DNA of 55,369 nt from Welwitschia mirabilis (taxonomy: Eukaryota > Gnetophyta > Gnetopsida > Welwitschiales). The stretch is from assembly GCA_051453625.1 (NCBI GenBank), contig JBOZIK010000001.1, forward strand, positions 248,295,314 to 248,350,682, in the 5' to 3' direction. Position 1 is the stretch's first letter. Each line of letters opens with the position of its first letter. The notes under the pieces were generated by a model. That model ran no database searches. It had not been told where the DNA came from and was given only the letters and a program-made list of their open reading frames with translations. The translations under genes and the position numbers were made by a program. Positions 13,198-24,714 of the stretch are shown piece after piece.

Positions 13198-13216
13198 TCC
13201 CTTGTAATGATCCCAA
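13198..13216 (-). other. decayed tRNA-Asp primer-binding site
   Basis: The plus-strand bases TCCCTTGTAATGATCCCAA match 12 of 19 positions of the complement of the Athila primer-binding site (TTGGCGCCGTTGCCGGGGA). Five of the seven mismatches are C-to-T or G-to-A transitions. It ends two bases before the start of the 5' LTR at 13219, the expected place. Confidence 0.65.
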
Positions 13217-13218
13217 GA

Positions 13219-14436
13219 TATTGCGATGCATATTTATGAAAATGTTACATTATCAAATAAATCCTGAAAATCACCAAAATGTATATATTGCATAATACAA
13301 TACACTAATATAGATGTCAATGTCCTAAATATCATAATTCCACCAAAGGAATAGATGAAAGGGCAGAAACTTGATTTCAAAATGAAATACTATGTATTCT
13401 ATAAGTAGAATAATAATAATGCAAAGTAACAATGTAAATGAACACACTATGTAAATGTGATGCAAGATCTATTCTAAATGCAACATTTATTTTATTATCA
13501 AATCAACCTATCATGAAGATTAGTCTTATATAACCTAGGTCAATTAAGGAAAGCCATCACTAGATCAAGTCCAACCTAAGCTATTAGATACATCAAATAG
13601 AATATAAAAATAATTGAAAGTTAATCAAAGAAAATAATGTAATGCACTTAAACTAATAATATCAATCTTAACAAAGTTTTTCCTTGTGATCTATATCATA
13701 AATGAAGCTATTAAGGAATGATAAGCAACANNNNNNNNNNATCAAAGTTTTCATTAAGTCAAATTAACATTTATGTTACAAAGTAGCAGTGCCTTAATGA
13801 AGGATATACAACATAACATCAAGGAAGCCATCTCTTTGTAATAAAAAGAGATAGATCTCCTGCTCTTCAATCTCCTAGCAAAAGAATATTGATGTTAAAG
13901 AAGATCAAGTTAGAGTTAAGGGTGAAGGAGGTATTTATCATAAACATAGACTCTAAATACAACAAATACTAATAGGTGTAAAAAAATTCTAATAATCACA
14001 CAAAAAGGTACGAGATATATGATAAAAGTTTAATGAAGTGTTATATTTAGATGTCATCCTACTAGTCATCCAGACATCAATGAAGACAATGCTACATTAG
14101 ACAGCATTTGCATCAGCTACTAAATTAGTCTAGTAATAATCCTTATTAGCATAAGTACTTCTATCATTCATGTATTCATCTAGATGATAAGAAGGAGGAT
14201 GGACTTCTGTAAGGTGTTTCTTATGCCAGATTAGCCTATTTGATTATAGGATTAGTGATTCAGATAGGAAGTATTGTATTTTGCCTAAATTACTATCAAA
14301 TGTAATGAATATTGCATGTTTTCATGATATTTGCTTTAGTTCTTCATTATCATCAAAACTCAGAATAAACTTGTTGAATGTCCTATAAAATTACTCAAAA
14401 TACCCTATAAAATACATATAATTTAGTAGTATAATA
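13219..14436 (-). repeat. 5' LTR of the first Athila-type element
   Basis: This is the diverged direct-repeat partner of 1607-2845, interrupted by a 10-N gap at 13731-13740. It begins TATTGCGATG where the partner has TGTTGTAGTA. It contains the 12-base palindrome TCATCTAGATGA near 14176-14187. In the sense direction it precedes the primer-binding site and gag, so it would have been the promoter-bearing LTR. Confidence 0.8.
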
Positions 14437-15136
14437 GGAAGTAAGAAGAACTCTTTAAGAAACCCTCGAAAACTAGCTTACTTCCCTAAAGAACTACATA
14501 GAAAGTCATCATAAGTCAACAATCTAAAGTTATTCAATGCTATATGATAAATATGAATATACTAAAGGGTCCATGAATTTTTTATAGGAGTAGATGAGGG
14601 TAAGGGATGATTACAAGCTCTTAGATTATAGCATTATGTAGAATCTTCATCATTTAGTATTAGGTATATAATATTTATCTTATAGCATTAGGTAGAAGTT
14701 ATCTTATAGTATTAAGTAGGTAATATTTTATCCTCTATCATTAGGTAAAATATTCATTATTTAGCATTTAATAGAGGTTATGTTATAGCATTTGGTACAG
14801 ATCATTATATAGCATTTGGTGAAATGTTTATCATGATGAGTTAAACATGTGACCTTTGGAGTCAGATTTCTTTACCCAATAGTGCTATCACCACATATCT
14901 GCAATGCCACCTTCATATGCCTCTACCATATGTCTTCAAATGATTTTGTTACATGTCACCACCTCATATCTTCATTGAAATTATTATTTTATATGGAATT
15001 AAATCCATCTTATGACATGTATTCCAAAATGTGGCTAAAAATCTACAATTCATATGAAAAAAAACATAATATTAAATTTTTATTGTAAAAAGAATAGAAG
15101 ACATATTTTATGATGAAACAATTGAATTAATGTTTC
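14437..15136. other. spacer between the Athila-type element and the first CACTA element
   Basis: No gene is seen. The stretch contains a minisatellite (14626-14837) and an unremarkable 79-codon open frame at 14849-15088 that resembles nothing I know. Confidence 0.5.
14626..14837. repeat. minisatellite of TTATAGCATTAGGTA-type units
   Basis: About eight diverged units of 23-29 bases each carry TTATAGCATTAGGTA or a close variant (TTTAGTATTAGGTA, TTATAGTATTAAGTA, TATAGCATTTGGTG). The repeat is AT-rich and shows no coding potential. Confidence 0.75.
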
Positions 15137-15370
15137 TATTTATAGAAATATAAGATTTTAAGGCATTTATTAAAATAAGTACCTTACATATCAATGTTTT
15201 AAAATGTTTATTTTAATCAATGCCTTAAATGGATCTATGAAGAATCTTTTTAGGATGTTTATTTCGAAAAATGCCTTAAAATCCTTGTGGAACTTCCTTT
15301 TAAGGCAATTATTCAGATAAATGCCTTAAAGATTAAAAAAGGAGGGAGAAATTTTTAAGGTATTAGTTTG
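15137..15370 (+). repeat. left terminal and subterminal repeats of CACTA element 1
   Basis: At least six AAATGCCTTAAA or TTTTAAGGCATTT motifs occur in direct and inverted orientation. The left end of element 2 (25586-25760) shares TTTATTTTAAT.AATGCCTTAAAT at the equivalent place. Such arrays are the usual transposase-binding ends of CACTA elements. Confidence 0.72.
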
Positions 15371-15632
15371 GTAAATATCGTAAAAGATGGCATGAAAAAA
15401 ATAAAAAGAAAGCTCGAATTGATCTTTGTGCTTTCACATTTCGTCTTTGCACTTCACTGTGTTTCACTTCGTACATTGTTAAAAACACATTTCCTATTCG
15501 TGTTTCAGCATCTTTCACTTCGCATTTCTTACAGGGATGAAAGAAGAAGAGAAGCAGTAGATAATTAGGGCCCAATTATCTACAGTAGCATCATTTCTAT
15601 TGAAATCATCAAAGCCATGATAAGGCATGACA

Positions 15633-16470
15633 ATGAAACCCTTACGGGAATTGATTACCATAGGTCTTATTTTTTGGTTCATACCTGTGTCTGTGGGTGT
15701 TTCTTTGAATGCCTGGTAACTTTTAGTGATTTTCATGGCAATCATTATTGGAATCATAATGTATCCCCTTCCATTATGTGACATAGCCCTAATGGTTCTT
15801 AGTGCCTCTATCCTCATCAAAACCCTAACATTTACCATGACATTTTCTACATTCAGAGATGTAATTTCATGGCTGATTACTCTAGCCTTCTTCCTCACAT
15901 AAGGATTTATCAAGACTAGGCTTGGAAACTGCATCACATACTAGTTCATTTCACGTTTTAGATCATCTTTGCTATTTTTTGGTTATAGTCTAGTTTTTAG
16001 TGACATGCTTCTAGTCCTTGCAATTTCATTCATTTTGGCCCATGTCAGTGGGATCTTTCTACTATTGGTCAAAGCATTTTGTGTCATCTATGGTAGTAAT
16101 GTCCATAATGGAACGACAAATGGGCTCGGGGCTTGATTCATGATTATCTACTTTTATACTTCTAGCATTTCTTTTGTGATGTTTCTTACTACAATGGCCG
16201 CCAATCTGCTCAGTGCAAACTTGGCTACTGGTGTAATCAAACAGACAATTAGCTAGCCTGATTAGGCTCTTGCCACTTTGGTTTTGAGACTTCTTTCTCT
16301 GATCATTGTTCTACTTCTTCTTTACACTATATTCCCATCCACCATCAAGAGTAGCCCTGATGCACCTAACTCACCTAGAAGAGCTAGCAAATGTGGGACT
16401 GATGATGAATAATAAGATTATCATAGCTAGTACTCTCCTTGTTATAGTAAGTTCTAGTTTGATGTATGTT
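15633..16470 (+). pseudogene. DiT1: captured fragment of a plastid 2-oxoglutarate/malate translocator (DiT1/OMT1-like)
   Basis: In plants this inner-envelope carrier exchanges 2-oxoglutarate and malate between plastid and cytosol for ammonia assimilation. The frame from 15633 reads ITIGLIFWFIPVSVGVSLNAW, then MYPLPLCDIALMVLSASIL, KTLTFTMTFSTFRDVISWL, GFIKTRLGN, GYSLVFSD, VSGIFLLLVKAFCVIYGSNV, MFLTTMAANLLSANL and PSTIKSSPDAPN. This covers several membrane segments of the DASS family. The residues fit the DiT1 branch (AANPLSATL, KSSPDAP) rather than DiT2. There are six in-frame stops (15717, 15900, 15942, 16134, 16254, 16263). A frameshift near 16376 is followed by EELANVGLMMNNKIIIAS, the continuation in the family. 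No intron is visible. It starts some 260 bp inside the left end of CACTA element 1, so it looks transduplicated. It covers only the first half of the carrier domain. Confidence 0.88.
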
Positions 16471-19400
16471 GATATCTACATTATCATATCTACATTATCA
16501 TTTTTTCTTTATATTTCTTTTTCTTTAACTATCAAATTCTTTGTCAAGCCTCAGTTTACCTTTTCTTTTTATGATAAAATTCAATGTATTTTAGTTCAGT
16601 CTGTCAAACCCCAAGATGCACTCTTGTTATTCTTCGGTTCATAAACAAGAACTAGTTTTATAATGTTACAAGGGTATTTAAAAGAAGGTCACTATGATAT
16701 TAGTTTAATTGCACTCTTGTCCAATTATTGGCATCCCCCTCATCAAAAGAGGGCCTTGATTCCTGACAAGCTCAATAGGCTCTTGGTTTGAGAATCCTCT
16801 CTAGGACACTTTTCTCTTCAGAAAAATCTCTTCCACTAATGACTTCGAGCTTAAGGTTATCCTACTTCCTTTATTTAGCCCTATTTTAAATTTTAATTAG
16901 GTTTTAATTTCTCACTATGATGATGAGTTTATGATGGAGTTAGAAAAAGGGGAAGTCCCCTTGTTCTTATGCTTAATTTCTCACATTCCACCTAAACCCT
17001 AAATTTTAATCTCTTGTATAGCAACATTTTCCTCTTTGTGCTATTATTTTTAGATCTAGTAGCTATTGGAGTCATCCTCGCTTTTTGGATTATTACCTTG
17101 TTAAGAGCTGTTTCCACAGAGCCCCTTAATTTCAACTTTAGGATTGTTTGCATAAGTAATAGGATGGATTAAGTTTTTATTAAATATGCATGATTTTTAA
17201 TTTGTAATAAGTATTTTTACCACTCTCCCATTTCTATTTAAGATGGTTACCTTTCATTATTTTGGAGATCTTTTCATTCTGCATTTGTAAGCATACTAGA
17301 TGAAGGCTTATTCCCTAAAAGCACTCTTATCTAGCATAGTAATACATTTTGAGTCCTAATGATATAATCCTTTTTCCCTAAAGCCAAAACATTTGAGGGA
17401 TTCAAGTTAACTTCAAATCCCTAAACTATAAAACATTAAAGCCTAGATGCCTTGCATGCTTTTATTATCTCTTTTGAAGTATAGATCTTACTAGATTCTC
17501 TTGAGGATCAATCTACATAATTTTTTTGTTCACTGAAAGCTTGTGTCTAGTCATTCCTCAAGAACACAAGATAGGAAGAAGAAAGGAAGGAGTTAAGAAT
17601 GAAGTAAGAATCTAAGAAATATAGGGAAAGCTTTTATTTTTACCAAAATATGTGAATTGCTCATTCAACTTTTAAATAAGTAAGAGTTCAAGGCTAGCAA
17701 GAATCAATTAAGTTTGGTAGTTATACCAGGCTAAGACCCTAACTCTTTTAGATNNNNNNNNNNNNNNNNNNNNNNNNNNNNNNNNNNNNNNNNNNNNNNN
17801 NNNNNNNNNNNNNNNNNNNNNNNNNNNNNNNNNNNNNNNNNNNNNNNNNNNNNTGGTAGTTATACCAGGCTAAGACCCTAACTCTTTTAGATATCTTTGT
17901 CAAAAATTAAAGCTTAGAATAAATAGTAGTGGCATGGAACCCTATTAGCAGAGAACATGGGAAGAAGATTGGTCTCATCTACATGTTACTACTACCTAGA
18001 TATCCAATCTAAAAATATCAAAATACTATGAGAAGTTAGATATATTTTCTAAGAAATGGAGGGGCTTTTGTCTAACATAATTTTGGGTAAGAATCAACAG
18101 TGACATGCATCAAAGCACGTTGGTGTATAATGACCCTTTATGAAGTAAGAACCAAAATGTGGTAATGGCTTTGATGTGCATTTGAATGTGTTTTTGGAAC
18201 TTGATTNNNNNNNNNNGTTCTAATGTAATTAATATATTTATTATGACAATAAAGACAACCATATACTATTTGAAATATTATTTGATTTAATCTTACCAAT
18301 ACCAGTTAAAAAAATGTATTGCCTTTGTTGTGGGTAGACCACTTAATCAATTTCCACGTGAATGAAATATTATTTTATTATGTAAATTTTATGTTGAGGG
18401 TAATACGGGTTTGTTCCATGTGGACACAATTCTTTGATTATACTTGGTAACAATATAGTTTAGAAACTGTAGATGAGATCACTTATGGATTTGGAGTATT
18501 AGGGGTAGCTTGTAATGGAGTGCATAAAGTGAGAACACATAGTCCTCAAGGGTAGTAGAATGTAATGTCTTTATCATAGTATAATACATTCTTATCTTAT
18601 TAACCATAGAATAATTCATTAGTTAACCTTTAGTTGGAGACAAAAAGTAGGGTTCATTGTGTTTACCAAGACTCACATCTCTTTGGGACAGTTGAAAGGA
18701 TGAATTCAGCCAATAATAAAACAATTTTTCCATTATTTCTTATCACTCTTGCATGGATTATTATGTTAGTTCATACCCCATTTATTCTGTTAATTTTTCA
18801 CCTAGAAGTAACTCAGTTACTAACCATGTACCAACTCTAGGTTTGGGTTACTAGGTAGGCTATAAATTGGTGTGTTTTTCTTTATCACTTATTATGTATC
18901 TAATGTTTGAGATTAGCTTTAGTATTTCATTCTTATTTGCAGTTACTGATCTATCTATATAGAAGTCCAACTTTATCAGGTTAAGAAAAACTTCTTTAAC
19001 ATTAAAATCCATTACTAGCTATACCTGACATTACTTATGCTCTTGTATGATGACATAAAAGGTAGGAAACTCTAATTTTTTAAAAATATAGTAGTCATAT
19101 ACCATTATGCATAACTAATAAGTATATGTTTGATGATCTAAGTTTTATCTCACTATACATAGGTATAGTTTAATTAAATGATTAATGACATTAAGTGACA
19201 AATGGAAAATGAATTACACAATAGAAAAATCTTATTGATGATAGAACAAGGTGTTCTAGAAACTCATATCCCTTCTTTTAAATTTTATTTGATTGATGTT
19301 AAAATCAAATAGTCCATTTGAATATAGTAAATTTATTTCTTTTCTATGGATAGTAAATTTATTTTACATCAGACATTGATGTAAGAATGCAAGAACCACA

Positions 19401-21149
19401 TTTATGATTATTGTAAATGTGTTGTAATTTCATTAAACTTTATAGAGTATTTTAGTTGACATTGCTAACTTAGTAATTTCATAGTACCGCACTTGGGTCT
19501 ATCAACTTGTTAATTTCTATAGATTTTTTTAGCATTTTATTTGTAGCTTTTTCATAGAATTCTGAGGTATCTTTGTTTGTAGGAATTAAAATGTGGAATG
19601 AGTACAAAAATAAGCCCTTTCCATGTAAAAGAGTGTTTAAGTCAACCAATAGGGTTTGAGGGCTCATTAATAAGATTGCAAATGAGTTCTCATTACTTTT
19701 ACATAGCGATAGATAGATAAATTAACATCCCTTGGGAATCTCACACTCACAAACTTTGTTTGCTTGAATTCATTGAAGATGACAACATGATTTTCTTGAT
19801 TGTCCTCTTAGTAGTTTTTTAAGATGTAAATGAAAAAGTAAAGTGTCCACATTATATGATCTATTACACTTACCTATTGTTACTATAGGGTTTTTCATTG
19901 AATCTATCTTAGAAATCTTTGATATGTACATTAATCGTGTCCAATAGATTTCATCGATCTTTTTCAAGATGAAATATCAGTTCCATTTTTAGTTTCACTA
20001 AATGTGCCTTAGGTTATAATTTTTTATGTCTTTACTCTTAAGAACAATTACTCTCTTTTATAATTCTATCTTTTTCTTACATTATTCTCACTTTTATAGA
20101 ATAATTACTTATCACAAAATGCCCTATTGAGTATGCCAGACACTAAAACTCATATTGGATAAGCTCATGTTAAACATATTTTATATATATAAATAAAACT
20201 ATTAAAAAAAACATAATAGAACTATAAGCCAATTTACAAATGATAATACTCAAGCCTAAGTGGTATTACTCAGAATTAGCTCCCAAAGCTTAGATTAATT
20301 ATCACCTATTTCTCTTGCAATCACATTTCTAACTTTAAAAAGGTTCTGTGAATGCTAATTAAGCTTAACCTAGAATAAAATTACACTTACAAAATCTTCC
20401 TTCTTAGATACATACTCTTTCTGTGCATTATCTTTGAAGGAATCTAGTATACTTCTCAATGTTATTTCCTAGTACTTCATAGGTCTATAAGTATTTTTTA
20501 TGCAATTTCCATTTTGATTAATTTTTGTTATGAGTTCTTATTTCTTTGATCTATCAAGTTTATTTTTTGTTCATGTTTAACCTTCTGTAGCTTCAATCCT
20601 ATTAGACAAATTAAGTAAAGCTAAGACAATGCCTGTGGAGTCCTCTTCCTTCCATTTTTTTCTTAAGCTTCTCTAGCTTCAATCCTTTGGTGCATTCTAG
20701 GAATCCTTTCTACCTAAAGATTGCCTATGTCAAAGCCTTCCACATTCTTAAATTTTCACATTCCACCAACTTATTAGTTCCTTGTATGTATTCCATTAAT
20801 ATAAAAAGCCTTGATGCACTAATTTTTCTTTGTTACTGTAGATAAAAACATTATTGCATTACTTTGATGTTATGAAAACTTTCAAAAGTATTACAATATA
20901 ACTTCCCAATAAAAACTAGTTAACTGCTATTTTTAACTTCAAAACTAGATGTGATGTCAGGCTAGCTAATACATGAATTGAATCACAAAAAGCCCTGGTT
21001 TTTTAATTTATTACATATCATTACTTTAACTCAAATTCAAAAGTTAACTTATCCTAGATGCCCTAGTACATAACTAATGATGCAAGTTAAAGTACACAAC
21101 TGATGATGCCCTAGTGTCCACAGACATTGGATATGAAGATTGGATACAA
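16471..21149. other. internal region of CACTA element 1, no recognised gene
   Basis: About 4.7 kb of AT-rich DNA include gaps at 17754-17853 (100 N) and 18207-18216 (10 N). Short open frames (18634-18840 plus; 19667-19479 and 19967-19770 minus) resemble no family I can name. The piece at 16690-16990 has fewer stops in some frames and might be another captured fragment, but I cannot identify it. Confidence 0.4.
17715..17892. repeat. 39-bp duplication flanking a 100-N gap
   Basis: The 39 bases before the gap (17715-17753) are repeated exactly right after it (17854-17892). This is most simply two overlapping contig ends that were not merged, not a biological repeat. Confidence 0.85.
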
Positions 21150-23150
21150 GGGAATGCATAGATCTGTACTATGTTATGGAACTGCATGGAGTCTAAAATT
21201 AGTGGTTAGTTAATTCTTTTTAAAAAGTGCTAAGCTTGTGTGGGAGAACCTACATGAACTTTATACTAGTACCAATAACATGACCAAGGCATATTAGAGA
21301 TCCCAAGCCTTTTTCAATGCACAACAAGAAGAAAAGAGTTCAAAAGAATATTTTTTAGAAATGAGTGGGTTAGATTATGAGCTTACTATGTTTCAGCCTA
21401 TTTATTTAGATGTGGCTAAATGATCAAGTAGAGGGAAGATTTTAATATTGTGCATTTTCTGTGTTGCCTCAAGAGTGAATATGAGCCTTTAAGAGCTTAA
21501 CTCCTTAGGGGTACTTCTTTGCCATCTCTTTTAGATGCTTTTTTATAATTGAGGAGGGTGTCATGTTTTAAGTCATCTAACACTTAATTTGATAAACCAA
21601 CATTTAGTACATTCAGAAGAGGATGTGGTAGAGGTTGTGGAGGATGTATAAGTAGAGGTGATCCACATGGAGAACATTTAAATTTAGGAGGAGGATGTGG
21701 TAGTAGAACCCCTGCCCAAGAGAATTTTTGTGCAATCATTGTGATAGGAAAAGGCATATAGAAGGATATTATTGGGGTTTACAATGGTCTAATACTGAAC
21801 TTATGCCACTCAAGATTTTGTAGCAACTCAAAAGCCACTACTTATCATTTAGGATTTTCCAGAACCTTAGAAGTTATTACCTGTCACTTCAAATCTTCTA
21901 ATATCTTAAAATCCATCCCCTAAGCACTCTTCTAAATAGGTAACAATCTCAAAGAGGAAACACTCCAAGATTCTTTCTTAACAATGTTAGGGCTCCTTCT
22001 TCTCATCTTTCCTTGTAGGATAGTGTTGGATTCCTGACTCAGGTGCTTTAGATACATGTCTAGGGTCTTATCTCAGATTTCATATGTTTATCACACGTCT
22101 TTTAGCATTGCTTAAGCTGGTAGTATTGTCTTATAAATGGTATTGGCAACATTGATCTTGGTTTTCAACTTTTACTACCTTAGGTTTTTCTAGTTCCAAA
22201 ATTCCTAGTGAATTTAATGTCAGTTAGTAGGGTGTGTAAGAATATTAAATATCTAGTAATCTTTTATCCATATCATTGTATTGTATAGGACCTCAAGACA
22301 AGGAGATAGATTGGTGGAGGGTGTGAGTCTGGTGGTCTATCCTACTGATACAACCCTACATACCTTAGCATTGTCTTTGCCTTTTCTACTTCATTATCAT
22401 ATCGACCATCCTTTCCTATCAAAATTGAAGTTTATTTTCCTATCTATTTAGTTAATGTTAATAACAGAATGTGAGGTGTGTAAGCTTGGGAAGCACCATT
22501 GTGTGTTTTATCCTTCTAGAGTAGAGAAACATGGCAATGCCCAATTTGATGTTGTTCATTTTGATGTTTGGGTTTAAGCTAAAATTCCTTATAGAAAGGG
22601 ATTCAAGTATTCTATAACATTTATTGATGATTTTTGCAAAATGACATGGGTCTTTTTAATGAAAGAATGTTTTGAGTTGTTTCATATTTTCAAATCCTAT
22701 GTTGAAATTCACACTTACTTTAATGTTAAAATCAAGGCATTGTTATCAGAAAATGCCTTAGAATAGTTTTCTACCTAGTTCATTTCATTTTTGGAATCCA
22801 ATGGTATTCGTCATTTATCCTCATGTGCACACACCACACAATAGAATAGTGTTGCTAAAGGTAAGAATTAGCATCTTGAATGTTGTCCATCCTCTCCTTT
22901 ATCATATGAGTGTCCCAAATTCTCACTGGGGACATGTAGTTCTCATAACCTATTTTCTCATCAATCATACATCATCAACCCTCATCAATAATCAGACTCC
23001 ATTTTCCATTTTATTTCCACAATAAAATCATTTTCCTACACCTCTAGAAATCTTTAAGTATGTGTGCTTTGTTAATAATTTTTTTGTGGGCAAGGATGTC
23101 ATCTACAAGGTCAATTAAGTGTGCATTTGTTATGTACTCTTACTTTGAAT
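21150..23150 (+). pseudogene. Ty1/copia gag-integrase fragment nested in CACTA element 1
   Basis: Gag begins near 21230 with AKLVWENLHELYTSTNNMTK and RSQAFFNAQQEEKSS, then FNIVHFLCCLKSEYEPLRA, the UBN2-type gag of copia elements. A Gly/Arg-rich segment follows (RRGCGRGCGG, near 21620). The integrase part starts with a zinc-finger remnant (CEVCKLGKHHCVFYPS, 22470), then VVHFDVW, KYSITFIDDFCKMTWVFLMK and LLSENALE, then NGIRHLSSCAHTPHN (22800). This is followed by the open frame 22801-23025, ending INNQTPFSILFP, the usual end of the copia integrase core. RT and RNase H are absent and no LTRs were found, so it is truncated. Stops fall where Trp, Gln or Arg is expected. The catalytic D-D-E triad is only partly preserved (FIDDF kept). 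Confidence 0.85.
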
Positions 23151-24714
23151 AAGAATATCTTGTGTTATTTACTCTATACGCCTTTGAATAGCCTTTGAAT
23201 AGCTTGTTATATGGATGTTGAAAGTTTCGCATGTACAAATGATTAATGATTCTTATAATCCTAATCAGATTCCTTGATTATTTAAAAGAAGTAAGATCTC
23301 AATATGAAGAAGTCTTAGTCTAGATGATAAAATCTAGGAAACTTAACTCTAATGTCCTAGCATATACATCTAATAGTGAAATTTACATGTAAGGTAAGAA
23401 GCCCAAGCAGCTAACATACAAAAATGGTCAATCATAATTCAATTGACAAAATTGGCTATAATGTTTTAGATATACTTATTTTAATGTTTATTACTTAATA
23501 GCATTACAAGTCATGTTTTAAGATTGTTCTATTAACTTTTGTAATCCTGAAACTAGTTATTAGAGGGGTTCTAGACCTATTATTATGACAATAACATTGA
23601 ATCGGAAATTAACTAAGTTATAGAAGTTGATCATTTTACAACCTAGATGCTTAAATCCTTACATCCTAGTTGTGTCTTTTCACTTATTTTGTTATATAAT
23701 TTCTATCCTATAGACTGATGCAATATTTATAATTTCAATACTTAATCTAAATATGATTATTATTTTTATAGGGAATGTCTTTTGTGTTGATTGGGATAGG
23801 TTTCTTAATGGTGCTAAAACTATTCTATTAACAATTATAGGATTTGGAACAAATGAGTAGATGGAGAGGATCAATGGAAAACCTAACATGTTAGTTGTGG
23901 ATGCTATTGAGAAACAGGTAAAAAATGTTTCTAATTTTTTACTTTATGAGTGTCAAAATGTTATGTCTTGTATGCTTTTTTCTTTCACATGTGGCTTTTT
24001 AGAGTAAATATATTGCATAGGCACTATTCCTTTAGTTTAAAAGCTACTTTTGATTCTTTGGTCTTAACCCATATTACAAGTTGAGACTTAAGTTTGCTCT
24101 GCAATATATTATGGCTGAATAGTTATAATATACCCATCCTTAAAATGTCCTAGGAGTAAATCCTAAATGATTAAACATGATCATGTTCCTTTCATCCAAA
24201 AACTATTAGCCTTTATATATGTATCTATGGATGTTACTATTGGTTTTCTGGATGATATGGAGTTTAATTTAGTCTAATAAACATCTTCTATAAGGTATGT
24301 ATATGCAATTAGTTGATTGATAAGTCACTAATGTGGAGTANNNNNNNNNNNNNNNNNNNNNNNNNNNNNNNNNNNNNNNNNNNNNNNNNNNNNNNNNNNN
24401 NNNNNNNNNNNNNNNNNNNNNNNNNNNNNNNNNNNNNNNNNNNNNNNNNNNNNNNNNNNNNNNNNNNNNNNNNNNNNNNNNNNNNNNNNNNNNNNNNNNN
24501 NNNNNNNNNNNNNNNNCTATATTTGCAATTTGTTTTATCATTGAAAGCTTCAATAATCATTAGATAACTTCTCCTAGATTTGGATATGTTGTTTTTTCTA
24601 TGTAAAGGAAGACTTTCTATGATAAAAGCATCATCAAGAGAGGGAAATTGTATGTCAAAAAAGATCATCAACTTAGATCCAGTGATCCTAATGGATTATA
24701 TTTTTTTTAATAGG
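23151..24714. other. distal region of CACTA element 1, no recognised gene
   Basis: This is AT-rich DNA with a 176-N gap at 24341-24516. The open frames crossing the gap are artefacts of N translation. The piece 23770-23930 keeps some coding character but matches nothing I recognise. Confidence 0.4.

Larger units (their letters stand above)
1607..14436 (-). mobile_element. Athila/Tat-type Ty3/gypsy LTR retrotransposon, complete but dead
   Basis: A full-length element lies on the minus strand. It is bounded by two diverged ~1.2 kb direct repeats (1607-2845 and 13219-14436), with a primer-binding site next to the right (5') LTR and, in sense order, gag, protease, RT/RNase H and integrase. The flanks GGAAA (1602-1606) and GGAAG (14437-14441) fit a 5-bp target duplication with one transition. 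The LTR ends are TG...CA with C-to-T decay. Family assignment rests on the tRNA-Asp type PBS, the RT motif around YSGYN...MPLGLCNAP, the integrase WEIDFIGPL motif and a long non-coding tail after integrase, all usual for the Athila/Tat lineage. Stops and frameshifts occur in every domain. The LTR copies differ at many positions, so the insertion is old. Confidence 0.88.

Noticed and set aside
15515-15937. 140-codon minus-strand open frame
   Set aside because: It is antisense to the translocator fragment, which has clear protein homology on the plus strand. It is a shadow frame.
16690-16990. A second captured host gene fragment in CACTA element 1
   Set aside because: Some frames look coding-like on both strands, but I could not match them to any protein; left undetermined.
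16990-17003. CCTAAACCCTAAA resembling plant telomere repeat
   Set aside because: Only about two units, inside a transposon; too short to be an interstitial telomere array.
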